This document shows positions 31,171-42,540 of a stretch of DNA of 64,000 nucleotides, piece after piece. How positions within the stretch are numbered: position 1 is the first letter of the stretch; each line of letters opens with the position of its first letter. Under the pieces are notes generated by a model, which saw only the letters and a list, made by a program, of their open reading frames with translations, did no database searches and was not told where the DNA came from. Source of the DNA: Pomphorhynchus laevis (Eukaryota > Acanthocephala > Palaeacanthocephala > Echinorhynchida > Pomphorhynchidae). Where the stretch lies: the NCBI GenBank assembly GCA_012934845.2, contig WNNJ02001248.1, forward strand, positions 248,001 to 312,000, in the 5' to 3' direction. The translations under genes and the position numbers were made by a program.

Positions 31171-34100
31171 ATGGCTGAAAATTCAAGCAAAATACAGGTT
31201 AGTGATTTAAATTCTGCAAATACATTATTTACAGAGGAACTTCATCCTATCATAAAATCTGCTAATCTGGTGATAATATCCTCTATTGTCCCCATGAATT
31301 CGAAGGATCATTTTAACTGTTATCTGAAGAATTTTATAATGAAATTTCTAAAAAATCTGATTCTATTTAACTTCGCCAAGTCGCTAGGTACCAGCTACCG
31401 AGTTTCCTTCTCGTCTGATGACTTGGCGAAGGATTACGTTAAGTTCGGCGAACAATATCTATTTATAGTAAAATCACTGCCAATCATATTCAGGCAACAA
31501 TAAAGATTTCAAACATGCTATCTTCTTTAGAAGAAAAGAACATTCTCGAACTTAAAGATGAATTTCAGCTTTCAAACCTTAGATTTATCAAGCGAAGAAT
31601 AATATCCACCTTTCGATGGGTTGCAACCCATCCAAAGGGTTGCAACCCATGAAAGGGTTGCAACCCTTTCATGTGTTGCAACCTGCGTTTCACATATATC
31701 GGCGTATAAGAATTTACCTATGGCCACTGTAGCCAGTGCTACATCTGGGGGTACTAGTATTTGTCTTGCCATGAAAAAAGGTGCTGCGATGCCTGCGCTT
31801 CGTATGACGAGGATCACCCTGCTTCAAGCAGCGCAGCTATTTGCTGCACCAATTGTAATTTACAGCACCCGGCCTGGTCTCAGAAATCCTCCAAATTTAC
31901 CGAGTATCAAAAACGGCAAGGAACCGCTGCAGCTAACCGCCCTTCTATGATCCACAGCCATCGTGGGTTCAACGCGGTGGCCAATAGCGCTGGACCATCG
32001 ATTGCTGAAATTATAAAGCTAGTAAATGTCAAAATATCGAAGCAAATTGCATCTATCAAGACGCTTGTGAATAATCTTACTGGTGCCGTCTTCATAAGAA
32101 GAATAATGTTGCAACACCCCTACTTAACCAATTTAACAAATGATCCTCGTCCAGTAATACATCATCTGTCAAACTGTTGAAACAGAACAAACAATGACCT
32201 ATTATGCGATATGATAATGTTTCCCTCACCAGCGAAAGAGTGGTCAGTGGTCCCGCTATTAAGGATGGAGGCCGGAAAGGCAACCTTCTGTCTGGCCGTA
32301 ACTAGAGGGTCTTCTGTTTATTCCAGTGGCATATGCATGGGACGTAATTACGAATTGTTTTCACTAAACATCATTTAGTGGAATTCGAGAGGTGCTTCTG
32401 CATTTAGTCTTTAATCTGGTCGAGATGCAGATGTTATAGTCATTTAGGAAGCTATATCTATCCAGTCTACCAATGACATTACTCGGTTTATTCCAACGCA
32501 CATACCCTCTCACTTTAATCCGTACATAACCCCACCTCACTTTTCTCAAAATCTTATAATCATAGTTAAATGCCACTTAAGATCATCACACTTATTAAAT
32601 AATTCTTGCCTAACCATGCCTTGTTTAGAGATAGAACTCTGGAAACACGGTAAATGCATCAGTATTGCCAATATCTATATTCGGCTTGGAGAGATTCACA
32701 AGAACCGTGCACTCCTTGACCCTAAGTTTGGTAGCGGCTATGAAATGTTACTTTGTGACTTCAACGACATAAGTAGTCGTTGGATTAATGCAACACCTTG
32801 CAAATCCAGGAACGTATATCTTATTCATAAACCATTGTCCCCTACCTTTCATCGCACAAAAACAAATTCACTCCTTGACACTACGTTACACTAATGGTGG
32901 ATGTGAAAGCTTACCTGTATTAAGCAGTCGCGCAAATACCTGTCCACCTCACATGACTTACTTCGCTGGGGGTTAGATGAAGATACACTGCTGAGGAGGA
33001 GATTTCACTTTGATCCTATCAGAGTAGCCTTCTTCCAGGCAGCCATCCGACTCTTCCCAGTTGTAGGAAATGTGAGTCTGACCCGATTTAATTCCTATCT
33101 CTCTTCACAAGTTAACGTGATACTTTCGACCACCTATAAAAAGAGCTTATTCAATTCAACTATAACAAAACTTAAGATCCTAGCTAAAATAGTAAACCTT
33201 CCTAATCTCTCTAATTCCCTCAGGCAGGCCATTTTGAAAGAATACTGGAGCTCTAGATATATGTTCAAGCTGAGTAGAGATAGGGCGAGCATTGCTCGTC
33301 TTAATCCATCTCGATTTTCCTTTTTGAAGATATTCGACAGGGAGAAGTTTATCAGCTGGAAGGAAAGAGCATCTAGTTAGATTGACAACATAGGCGTTGA
33401 CAAAGTTTTGGAGGAGTCATTAACCCTACACAAATATAAAGCCACTCAATCTCCTCAAACCAATCCCGCGTTTGGGTGATTTCTGGACCAGTGATTTATC
33501 GATTACCTATATCCTGAACTGCTGCGGTCCACTTCCAGGCTCGTCTAGATCTCATGCGCCATTATCTTCTAGTGTATGTTAGCTTTTGACAGTTGATCAG
33601 AGAAAAGAAGTCGCCATCACTATTCTGTTAGCCTCACCATATGATGTGGCCGGAGAATATTTTTTTGCAATGAAAAAACCGTGCCATTCCCTAAAAGATA
33701 CGCGCCCTATTTCGATATAAAACTCCCTACTCTCCATCTACGGAAGGACGCTTGCTCGTAGAATCCGCTACCATATAAGTAAGCGTAAGTTAATCTCATC
33801 AAGTTTCCATGGTTTTGTCAAAGGTCGCTCGGTCCATTTGGCAGTTGGTAAGGAGCAAATGTTTTGTCAGAACAATAGTCAACAGCTCGTTGTGTCTGTT
33901 TTCTTTGATTTGTCTGCTGTATTTGACTACATTTCCATTCACTTTGTTATTTCTTCTCTTAAGTCCCTCGGGTTGCCTGCGAGAATTGTTAACAGGGTGG
34001 AGATACTGCTGTACACCAAGTGTTCTTTTATGAAGACGACCCTGATGCTCGTCAATTATACCCTATTACAAGTATTCCTCAATTGTCTCTACTTTCTCCT

Positions 34101-34412
34101 ATCTGATATCTTGCTACTTCTATTGTACTCTGTAAGACATTTAAACGCGATCAACATCTAGTGGTATACACTTATGATACCACATCCTTGTTCTCTGGAC
34201 GCAGGTGTATAGATCTAGTCTCGGACATTAGCCGCTTCGTTTTAAGATTAAAAGATCAGTTAACCACGTCTAATCTTATTCTCAACTCATCTAAATCACA
34301 GGTGGTTGTTTTTAATGACGCCCCTGCGACAAAGAAAAAACTAAAGAGATTGGCAATTTCAGCTCTCTCTTCCATATTGAACAATCAACCATTCTTTACC
34401 TTTACATCTTGA
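31171..34412 (+). mobile_element. LINE copy G (Jockey/I-group-like), two-ORF, degenerate
   Basis: A first open frame from ATG 31171 to 31503 is followed by a Cys/His-rich stretch (CHEKRCCDACASY...ICCTNCNLQHPAW near 31765-31880), typical of the zinc-knuckle end of ORF1 in Jockey/R1/I-type LINEs. Endonuclease-like pieces follow (ELWKHGKCISIANIYI near 32630), then RT pieces: RTLARRIRYHISKRK, SSFHGFVKGRS, VSVFFDLSAVFDYIS (33890-33940), and YTYDTTSLF with LNSSKSQVVVF (34160-34310). Unlike copies A-C it has ORF1 with zinc knuckles, so it is a different clade. Many breaks; inactive. Confidence 0.7.
31618..31684. repeat. Cluster of GGGTTGCAACCC palindromes
   Basis: Perfect 12-bp palindromes at 31618-31629, 31637-31648 and 31655-31666, plus a fourth with one change at 31673-31684, spaced 18-19 bp. 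It sits in the ORF1 region of LINE G and breaks its reading frame. Confidence 0.7.
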
Positions 34413-34505
34413 GTAACGTACCTGGGATGTAGCATTACGATTAAATTGTCGACCGGACCAAACAAGCTAGACATTATCTAGCTTTATGTATATTTTGACA
34501 TACTC

Positions 34506-34586
34506 GTACCGTCTGCCGGTCCTCCTCTGCATCCAGTAGTGGGAGGTACCTGGCACTGATGAGTCAAAATAATGACGAAACGGTAC
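34506..34586 (+). ncRNA. Hammerhead ribozyme, complete core
   Basis: Stem III: GTACCGT (34506-34512) with ACGGTAC (34580-34586). Cleavage nucleotide C at 34513. Stem I: TGCC/GGCA, GGT/ACC and CCTCC/GGAGG (34514-34555) with a 16-nt loop. Core CTGATGA at 34556-34562. Stem II: GTCA (34563-34566) with TGAC (34573-34576). Then GAA at 34577. Every conserved core position is present in the normal order, with stem III open to the flanks (type III). Confidence 0.88.
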
Positions 34587-34805
34587 TAGTTATCGTTTTG
34601 TTGATTCTTTCGTGGCTGCCACATCGATATACAAACAATTTTCCACGGAAAACTCTCAATTTTCTCTTAAAATATAATAAGTTAGCGGATAAATAGAGAG
34701 AATGCGCTGGCATTAGCCAGTGCTCTTGGCTAATGATTCTTTTGGTTAATCATTTAATACTTAGCTTACTAGAGAATGTCTAGATATATGTATATATTGA
34801 CATAC

Positions 34806-34886
34806 TCATGCCGTCTACCGGTCCTCCTCTGCATCCAGTAGTGGGATATACCTCACTGATGAGTCAAAATAATGACAAGACGGTAC
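34806..34886 (+). ncRNA. Hammerhead ribozyme, second copy with altered core
   Basis: Same fold as the first copy: GCCGTC at 34810-34815, CTGATGA at 34856-34862, stem II GTCA/TGAC. The GAAAC block reads AAGAC and stem I is shortened (ATATACCTCA), so it is probably weak or inactive. Confidence 0.75.
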
Positions 34887-34911
34887 TAGTTATCGTTTTG
34901 TCTGTTCTTAA

Positions 34912-35060
34912 TTAGAGTCATTTTTGATTTTAAATTATATCAGCGTTTAAATTAAAATCATAAATTATTTCAATTAAATTTGTAAAATGTAATAAGATAG
35001 TTTTTCATCCAATCTAATTGTTAATAAAGCAGACGAGTCAAGTAGTCGTCAGTAAACATT
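34912..35060. other. A+T-rich stretch
   Basis: Nothing recognised. Confidence 0.35.
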
Positions 35061-35160
35061 ATAAAGATCGAAACGTGAAAGGTAAGCATTGTATCAGTAG
35101 CTGATGAGGTTCGCTAATACTGAAATGTAGCGTACCGCTACATTTCAGTATTGTCCTCAT
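35061..35160 (+). repeat. Relic of the 362-bp repeat's ribozyme region plus a 17-bp hairpin
   Basis: GATC-GAAACGTGAAAGG (35067 onward) and GTAG-CTGATGA-GGTTC (CTGATGA at 35102-35108) parallel the 362-bp units. Next comes a perfect hairpin, AATACTGAAATGTAGCG (35117-35133), TAC, and its complement (35137-35153). Stem I and stem III partners are no longer convincing. Confidence 0.5.
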
Positions 35161-36109
35161 GAACTTAAAGGATCTCCTAAACGAATGAATGAACAACGTG
35201 CTATTTAGAAATGCTGTTGGCTTATATATAGGATAGAAACAATGTACAGTGTCATCAAAAATTTAAATAATTTTACTTTAATAAGGTTTTGTTTTTCGCG
35301 AAAGACGAAATTCTTTCTCGTAAACATTTGTATTTCAATTCGATAGGCTTCAAACAAATATTATATGAAATAAATATAAAAGTTTTAATAAAACTATATC
35401 CAAAACGTAATAAATAATACATTACGATATTTACTGTCTTGAGGTCTTGTTAGTCCAAATGAATCACAACTAACATATACATTGACTGTATCGAAATGAT
35501 ATTACGTATATTTGAGAACTTATTCGACTTTTACAGCATGGCTATGTAGAAATACATATAATGACGAAAGTGTAGACAAAATAACATCGAACTCTTTTAT
35601 TAATTAGGAATGTAAAAATGATTTACTATAGAGTTTATTGTAAAAAATAAAATTGTCTTGAGATATTTTTATTATTCACATTAAACAAGGAATGCAGAAT
35701 AAAGACAAAAGTTAGGTTGACGAACATAACAACGCGGTCACTTGGTAAAATGAAGTTAAATTATCAGGACGATAATTAAATAATTGTAAATCGAAACCTA
35801 TATTTGAATAATAATTAGTTTAATTATATACTGTTCCATATTTAAATTTAAAGAAGACAGCAACTGCTGACTGATATAATAAATTCAGCAAGGGTAAAAA
35901 CACGTGACTCTGAGCCGTTCCTCATATTTGATCGAATGCCACACCCAAAAATATAGAATCCAAAAATATATCGATTTTGAACTGTGCATTAACGAATGGA
36001 CATCGTGCTATTTAGAAACACACATTATGGCGAAGTGTAGAGAAAACAAGTCGAAATTTTGAAATAGTTAGGAATGTTAAACGGTTCTACTATACAGTAG
36101 AACCTTATA
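35161..36109. other. A+T-rich non-coding stretch
   Basis: No gene or recognised repeat. Confidence 0.4.
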
Positions 36110-36534
36110 TATAGGAGCCTTAACTGGTAACATAGCAGTTTCTCCTGATAACTTATAATCCTTATTATGATATATCGTTTGCTATTTATTAGTTAGTTCA
36201 TAAAAATGATTTTAATTTTAAATTTCAATTTTGTTTATTTTAACTTAATATAAATTATATAAAATCTTATATAATTATTTATTTTTATTTTTAATTTATA
36301 AACCAACTTCGGCCATCGATCCCTACATATCGCTGCTCCTCTCCTTTGGAATTCCTTACCTAATCATCTGCGATCATCATCCTCACTCCGATTTTTCAAA
36401 AAGCAGCTAAAATCGATGCTACTAAACGATTAACTTTTTTTTATGTTTCGCTGTTGTGGGCTTGTAAGCACACAGTCTGTGTGCATTTGCCACATTAAAA
36501 AAACTTTCAACTTTCAACTTTCAAAATACGTAGA
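36110..36534 (+). mobile_element. PLE copy P7, 3' end, split by a LINE fragment
   Basis: It contains CATAGCAGTTTCTCCTGATA, the TTATTTATTAGTTAGTTC block and the A/T tail to about 36300. The family terminus AATACGTAGACTCAGG resumes at 36525-36540. The middle is LINE sequence, so a LINE jumped into this PLE end. Confidence 0.7.
36301..36518 (+). mobile_element. LINE 3' fragment inserted in PLE P7
   Basis: The frame AAPLLWNSLPNHLRSSSSLR...FFKKQLKSMLLND* is the ORF2 C-terminus of the L2/CR1-like family. The 3' hairpin TGTGG (36455-36459), GCACACA (36468-36474) with TGTGT-GC (36478-36484), CCACA (36490-36494) follows, then a short (ACTTTCA)n tail. Such short tandem 3' tails are usual in CR1/L2 LINEs. 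Confidence 0.8.
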
Positions 36535-36579
36535 CTCAGGGTTTTGATCTGAATTGTTACTTTCGATATAACAAATTCT

Positions 36580-36758
36580 CATGGGAAAGTTAGATAACAA
36601 TGGTTTCAAGATTTAAGTATCTTGATGGTGACTCAATCTATGGATCGCACCAAGAGTCCTAATGTTTTCAATCTCTGGCTCTAGAGACCTTATGGAATAT
36701 CTTAAGGTGCCCGCGTGCACAAAATTACATTTATATATTCACAAAAAAATAAAGTAAT
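36580..36758 (-). repeat. Dispersed non-coding repeat, copy 3
   Basis: Inverted relative to the copies at 21.3 and 21.7 kb; shares TTAAGTATCTTGATGGTGAC and CTTATGGAATATCTTAAGG segments. Confidence 0.7.
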
Positions 36759-36769
36759 CATTTCAACAC

Positions 36770-37440
36770 TTACAAAATCTTATGTAATTATTTATCTTTA
36801 TTTATATAAATGTATAAAATTACTGTATATAAAATATATAGTAAATAATAATGTATATAAAATTATTATATATAGTAATTAGACCAGTTATCCGATATAA
36901 TTATAAATAATTAAAATTGTCGTGAAATATTTTTATCATTTACATTAAACGAAGAATAAGAAATAAAGACAAAAAAATCGCGTAAAAATAAATACTATAA
37001 TTTCTGTTATCCAATATCGAGCTGTATTAATTTCAACCTACTTATATTTTAATTATTTAAAATTTTTCTTTTTAAAGTTTATTCCATAATTATATGCTAC
37101 AATATTAAAAGCAAAAGGTTTACACATTGCTGTTATTTATTAATACGTTATTAAAGACGTGTAGAAAAAAATATTTTTCATATTGAATTTCTAAGCTTCA
37201 TACGATTTCGTTCAAAATGAAAATATTCAAGATTATATTAAAATGTACTCTGATGATTGAGTGTCTACAATGTGAAATTATTATTCACATTTACAAAAAT
37301 GTAGGTTTGTTTTAATAACGTATGTAATTCCTTTAAAAATATTTCAAGATTTAAATTTTTATAATTTTGGTTTTGAATCATGTGATTAATGAAAAATAAA
37401 ACAAATTATGAAATTATAGCTTTTTTAATCTTAATTTTCG
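36770..37440. other. A+T-rich non-coding stretch
   Basis: No gene or recognised repeat. Confidence 0.4.
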
Positions 37441-37447
37441 TATATTG

Positions 37448-37720
37448 TCAGTTATTGTCTTCTCTGTGATGAATGCAGTGAACTTTAACTTTATTGGCAC
37501 TATTTTTGTTTAATTTAACTTTACTCGGTGACTGTAGTTCTGTCCTCCTTTTGATCTCTTTGTATTTGCGATAAAGCGACACATATTTCCGAACGACTTC
37601 CGCTGTTTTTGGGTGTTTGCAACCTAGGTTTATAATGTATTGTTTTAGCATGCTACTAACTATTATTAGCTGATGGTAGCAGATAAAGGATAGCGCATGA
37701 TCTCCGTAGTATGGATCCAT
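37448..37720 (-). CDS. Unassigned open frame, possible terminal exon
   Basis: Ninety codons on the - strand. The N-terminal half (CYHQLIIVSSMLKQYIINLG, then KHPKTAEVVRKYVSLYRKYK) looks like an amphipathic helical protein, and the C-terminal part is basic (KVKLNKNSANKVK). Composition is much less A+T-biased than the surroundings, which suggests a real coding exon. ATG at 37720 may be the start, or the frame may be a last exon entered upstream. I do not recognise the family and assign no function. Confidence 0.4.
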   Translation of the reverse strand: MDPYYGDHALSFICYHQLIIVSSMLKQYIINLGCKHPKTAEVVRKYVSLYRKYKEIKRRTELQSPSKVKLNKNSANKVKVHCIHHREDNN

Positions 37721-37988
37721 AATAAATTTAGCAGATACTCATATATGAACTGTAGTACTTCAATAAAGTAATCAATATTTTAAAAACAGCGCCAAATTTA
37801 AATATAAAACATTTTCTTGTGCTATTTTATACATTTGAAAAATATTTCCTTTCAAATATAAGGGATTTCTTGTAAATTAAGGACTTTCTTTGTAAGTCAT
37901 TCGGATTGATACAGGAATTGAGGAATCTGAAGATAACTGATAGAGGTAAAAAAGTAATTCGGATTCCATTCCGTTAATGGAACTACTG

Positions 37989-38806
37989 ATAGTGTTTTGA
38001 ACGATTGAAAGTGTTTTGAAGTACTCATGTATATTTTAGACTTGTAAAACGTTCATGGAAATACTGATTTTTAATTCAAATAATATCGAAAGTGTTTTGA
38101 AGTAAGTACTCATTTATATTTTCGACCTGTAAAATATGTTCATGGAACTACTGATTTTTAATTCAAATCATATCGAAAGTGTTTTGAAATACTCATTTAT
38201 ATTTTCGATCTGTAAAATATGTTCATGGAACTACTTATTTATAATTCAAATAATATCGAAAGTGTTTTGAAATACTCATTTATATTTTCGACCTGTAAAA
38301 TATGTTCATGGAACTACTGATTTATTAATTCAAATAATATCGAAAGTGTTTTGATGTACTCATTTATATTTTAGACTTGTAAAATATGTTCATGGAACTG
38401 CTGATTTTTAATTCAAATCATATCGAAAGTGTTTTGAAATACTCATTTATATTTTCGACCTGTAAAATATGTTCATGGAACTACTGATTTATTAATTCAA
38501 ATAATATCGAAAGTGTTTTGAAGTACTCATTTATATTTTAGACTTATAAAATATGTTCATGGAACTGCTGATTTTTAATTCAAATCATATCGAAAGTGTT
38601 TTGAAATACTCATTTATATTTTCGACCTGTAAAATATGTTCATGGAACTACTTATTTATAATTCAAATAATATCGAAAGTGTTTTGAAGTACTCATGTAT
38701 ATTTTCGACCTGTAAAATATGTTCATGGAACTACTGATTTTTAATTCAAATAATATCGAAAGTGTTTTGAAGTACTCATGTATATTTTAGACTTGTAAAA
38801 CATGTT
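37989..38806. repeat. Tandem array, ~83-bp unit, about 10 copies
   Basis: Units begin GAAAGTGTTTTGA and contain TACTCATTTATATTTT, GACCTGTAAAATATG and TTCATGGAACTACTG. Spacing is ~83 bp from 38006 to about 38806, with point differences and small indels between units. Non-coding minisatellite. Confidence 0.9.
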
Positions 38807-38809
38807 AAA

Positions 38810-39699
38810 CTAAGTAACATGTAGGACAAGTAGGTTAATGTTTCTGTTACACCTATCGATATATTGATAATCTATCTACACAAGCATTATAAAAGCTACC
38901 TGATAATTATAGATAAGCGAGATATTTATTCAAAATTTTCAACACATTTTCGTTTACACCTGACACTATCATCATAATAAATATCATTTTATTTTTCAGT
39001 AAAAATATTTATTTTAATACAAATATTAATAATTATATCTTTTAGTGAGTCCTGTATAATTATCTAAGATACCATTGCTGCATACGAACATTTGAGTGTA
39101 TGTCGTAAAACATTTTGTAGATCCGTTGCAAAATTTGATCCATATACAAAATATAAAATTTGTGGTATGATAAAGTGTCAGTTTACATGGACAGCTAATT
39201 CGGACAATTCCCTTTTTTCAAAAATTTTTAATATTTTAAAATTATAATATGATTTATTATTAATTATAATATAATAAATTGTATAATATAATTTTTATAT
39301 TATAGAAATGATATTTTAGAGTTTAGAGGATTGACTTTACACTTGAAAGTAATTTAATAACTGCTTTGTATTTAAAATAAGTTGTACTCACATTGAGTGT
39401 TTTGTCTTATCTCATTATATTTATAAAATAATAAATGGCATGTATTTTACATTCGCTTCGCTTGATTAATTTTAACCGGGCTAATGCCTATTTGTTTAAT
39501 AGATTATTAGTATAGCAATCGTACGATGCAAAGTTGGTCACATTTTATATTTGCCCGTTTACTCATAAAATAAGGTAGAGCAATACGTATATTTCAACAC
39601 AGCCAATTGTAGTGCCATAAACTGTTGTATCAACTGCTTATTTGTTAGAAATTATCCGGTTCAAAAAATGATGATTATTTTTCCTTAATTTAGGTTAAT
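38810..39699. other. A+T-rich spacer between two satellites
   Basis: No gene or repeat recognised. Confidence 0.4.
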
Positions 39700-42540
39700 T
39701 CAATGATTCAGCCCAACATACATGATTTAGAAAGGGTTTGTTATTTCAGAATAATAATTTGTATATATAACTGACTGTGAAAGAACCACTCGTTTATCAA
39801 CATTAAGATTTTGAGATTTATTTTAGAGATTAAAATTTGACCCTTTAATTATTCCATGATTGTGAATTCAGCCCAACATGCATGATTGAGAAAGGGTTTG
39901 TTATTTCAGAATAATTAGTATTTATAACTGACTGTGAAAGAACCACTCGTTTGACAACATTAAATATTTGAGATTTATTTTAGAGATTAAAATTTGACCT
40001 TTTTATTATTCCGTGATTGTGAATTCAGCCAACATGCATGATTGAGAAAGGGTTTGTTATTTCAGAATAATTAGTATTTATAACTGACTGTGAAAGAACC
40101 ACTCGTTTGACAACATTAAATATTTGAGATTTATTTTAGAGATTAAAATTTGACCCTTTAATTATTCCATGATTGTGAATTCAGCCCAACATGCATGATT
40201 GAGAAAGGGTTTGTTATTTCAGAATAATTAGTATTTATAACTGACTGTGAAAGAACCACTGCGTTTGACAACATTAAATATTTGAGATTTATTTTAGAGA
40301 TTAAAATTTGACCTTTTTATTATTCCGTGATTGTGAATTCAGCCCAACATACATGATTTAGAAAGGGTTTGTTATTTCAGAATAATTAGTATTTATAACT
40401 GACTGTGAAAGAACCACTCGTTTGACAACATTAAATATTTGAGATTTATTTTAGAGATTAAAATTTGACCCTTTAATTATTCCATGATTGTGAATTCAGC
40501 CCAACATGCATGATTGAGAAAGGGTTTGTTATTTCAGAATAATTAGTATTTATAACTGACTGTGAAAGAACCACTGCGTTTGACAACATTAAATATTTGA
40601 GATTTATTTTAGAGATTAAAATTTGACCTTTTTATTATTCCGTGATTGTGAATTCAGCCCAACATACATGATTTAGAAAGGGTTTGTTATTTCAGAATAA
40701 TTAGTATTTATAACTGACTGTGAAAGAACCACTCGTTTGACAACATTAAATATTTGAGATTTATTTTAGAGATTAAAATTTGACCTTTTTATTATTCCGT
40801 GATTGTGAATTCAGCCTAACATGCATGATTGAGAAAGGGTTTGTTATTTCAGAATAATTAGTATTTATAACTGACTGCGAAAGAACCACTCGTTTGACAA
40901 CATTAAATATTTGAGATTTATTTTAGAGATTAAAATTTGACCCTTTAATTATTCCATGATTGTGAATTCAGCCCAACATGCATGATTGAGAAAGGGTTTG
41001 TTATTTCAGAATAATTAGTATTTATAACTGACTGTGAAAGAACCACTGCGTTTGACAACATTAAATATTTGAGATTTATTTTAGAGATTAAAATTTGACC
41101 TTTTTATTATTCCGTGATTGTGAATTCAGCCCAACATACATGATTTAGAAAGGGTTTGTTATTTCAGAATAATTAGTATTTATAACTGACTGTGAAAGAA
41201 CCACTCGTTTGACAACATTAAATATTTGAGATTTATTTTAGAGATTAAAATTTGACCTTTTTATTATTCCGTGATTGTGAATTCAGCCAACATGCATGAT
41301 TGAGAAAGGGTTTGTTTTTTCAGAATAATTAGTATTTATAACTGACTGTGAAAGAACCACTGCGTTTGACAACATTAAATATTTGAGATTTATTTTAGAG
41401 ATTAAAATTTGACCTTTTTATTATTCCGTGATTGTGAATTCAGCCTAACATGCATGATTGAGAAAGGGTTTGTTATTTCAGAATAATTAGTATTTATAAC
41501 TGACTGCGAAAGAACCACTCGTTTGACAACATTAAATATTTGAGATTTATTTTAGAGATTAAAATTTGACCCTTTAATTATTCCATGATTGTGAATTCAG
41601 CCCAACATGCATGATTGAGAAAGGGTTTGTTATTTCAGAATAATTAGTATTTATAACTGACTGCGAAAGAACCACTCGTTTGACAACATTAAATATTTGA
41701 GATTTATTTTAGAGATTAAAATTTGACCCTTTAATTATTCCATGATTGTGAATTCAGCCCAACATGCATGATTGAGAAAGGGTTTGTTATTTCAGAATAA
41801 TTAGTATTTATAACTGACTGTGAAAGAACCACTGCGTTTGACAACATTAAATATTTGAGATTTATTTTAGAGATTAAAATTTGACCTTTTTATTATTCCG
41901 TGATTGTGAATTCAGCCCAACATGCATGATTGAGAAAGGGTTTGTTATTTCAGAATAATTAGTATTTATAACTGACTGCGAAAGAACCACTCGTTTGACA
42001 ACATTAAATATTTGAGATTTATTTTAGAGATTAAAATTTGACCCTTTAATTATTCCATGATTGTGAATTCAGCCCAACATGCATGATTGAGAAAGGGTTT
42101 GTTATTTCAGAATAATTAGTATTTATAACTGACTGCGAAAGAACCACTCGTTTGACAACATTAAATATTTGAGATTTATTTTAGAGATTAAAATTTGACC
42201 TTTTTATTATTCCGTGATTGTGAATTCAGCCAACATGCATGATTGAGAAAGGGTTTGTTATTTCAGAATAATTAGTATTTATAACTGACTGTGAAAGAAC
42301 CACTCGTTTGACAACATTAAATATTTGAGATTTATTTTAGAGATTAAAATTTGACCTTTTAATTATTCCATGATTGTGAATTCAGCCCAACATGCATGAT
42401 TGAGAAAGGGTTTGTTATTTAAGAACAATTAGTATTTATAACTGACTGTGAAAGAACCACTCGTTTGACAACATTAAATATTTGAGATTTATTTTAGAGA
42501 TTAAAATTTGACCTTTTTATTATTCTGTGATTGTCAATTT
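39700..42540. repeat. Satellite array, ~157-bp unit, about 18 copies
   Basis: Units contain TTCAGCCCAACATGCATGAT, AGAAAGGGTTTGTTATTTCA and AACTGACTGTGAAAGAACCA; spacing is 156-158 bp. Units fall into classes by linked variants: CCCTTTAATTATTCCATG versus CCTTTTTATTATTCCGTG, and CCACTCG versus CCACTGCG. Classes alternate and recur in blocks, giving a partial higher-order pattern. Non-coding. Confidence 0.95.

Larger units (their letters stand above)
34484..34901 (+). mobile_element. Retrozyme-like tandem repeat RZ2, 302-nt period, hammerhead in both copies
   Basis: A ~115-bp segment (from TATGTATATTTTGACATACTC) is repeated directly at 34486 and 34787, with a ~187-bp spacer whose sequence is related to repeat RZ1 at 10.7 kb (GTTAGC...AATGCGCT...CTAATGATTC). 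Each copy has a hammerhead; predicted cleavage after 34513 and after 34815 would release a 302-nt RNA. Two direct ribozyme copies around a non-coding body is the layout of retrozymes. No open frame. Confidence 0.8.
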
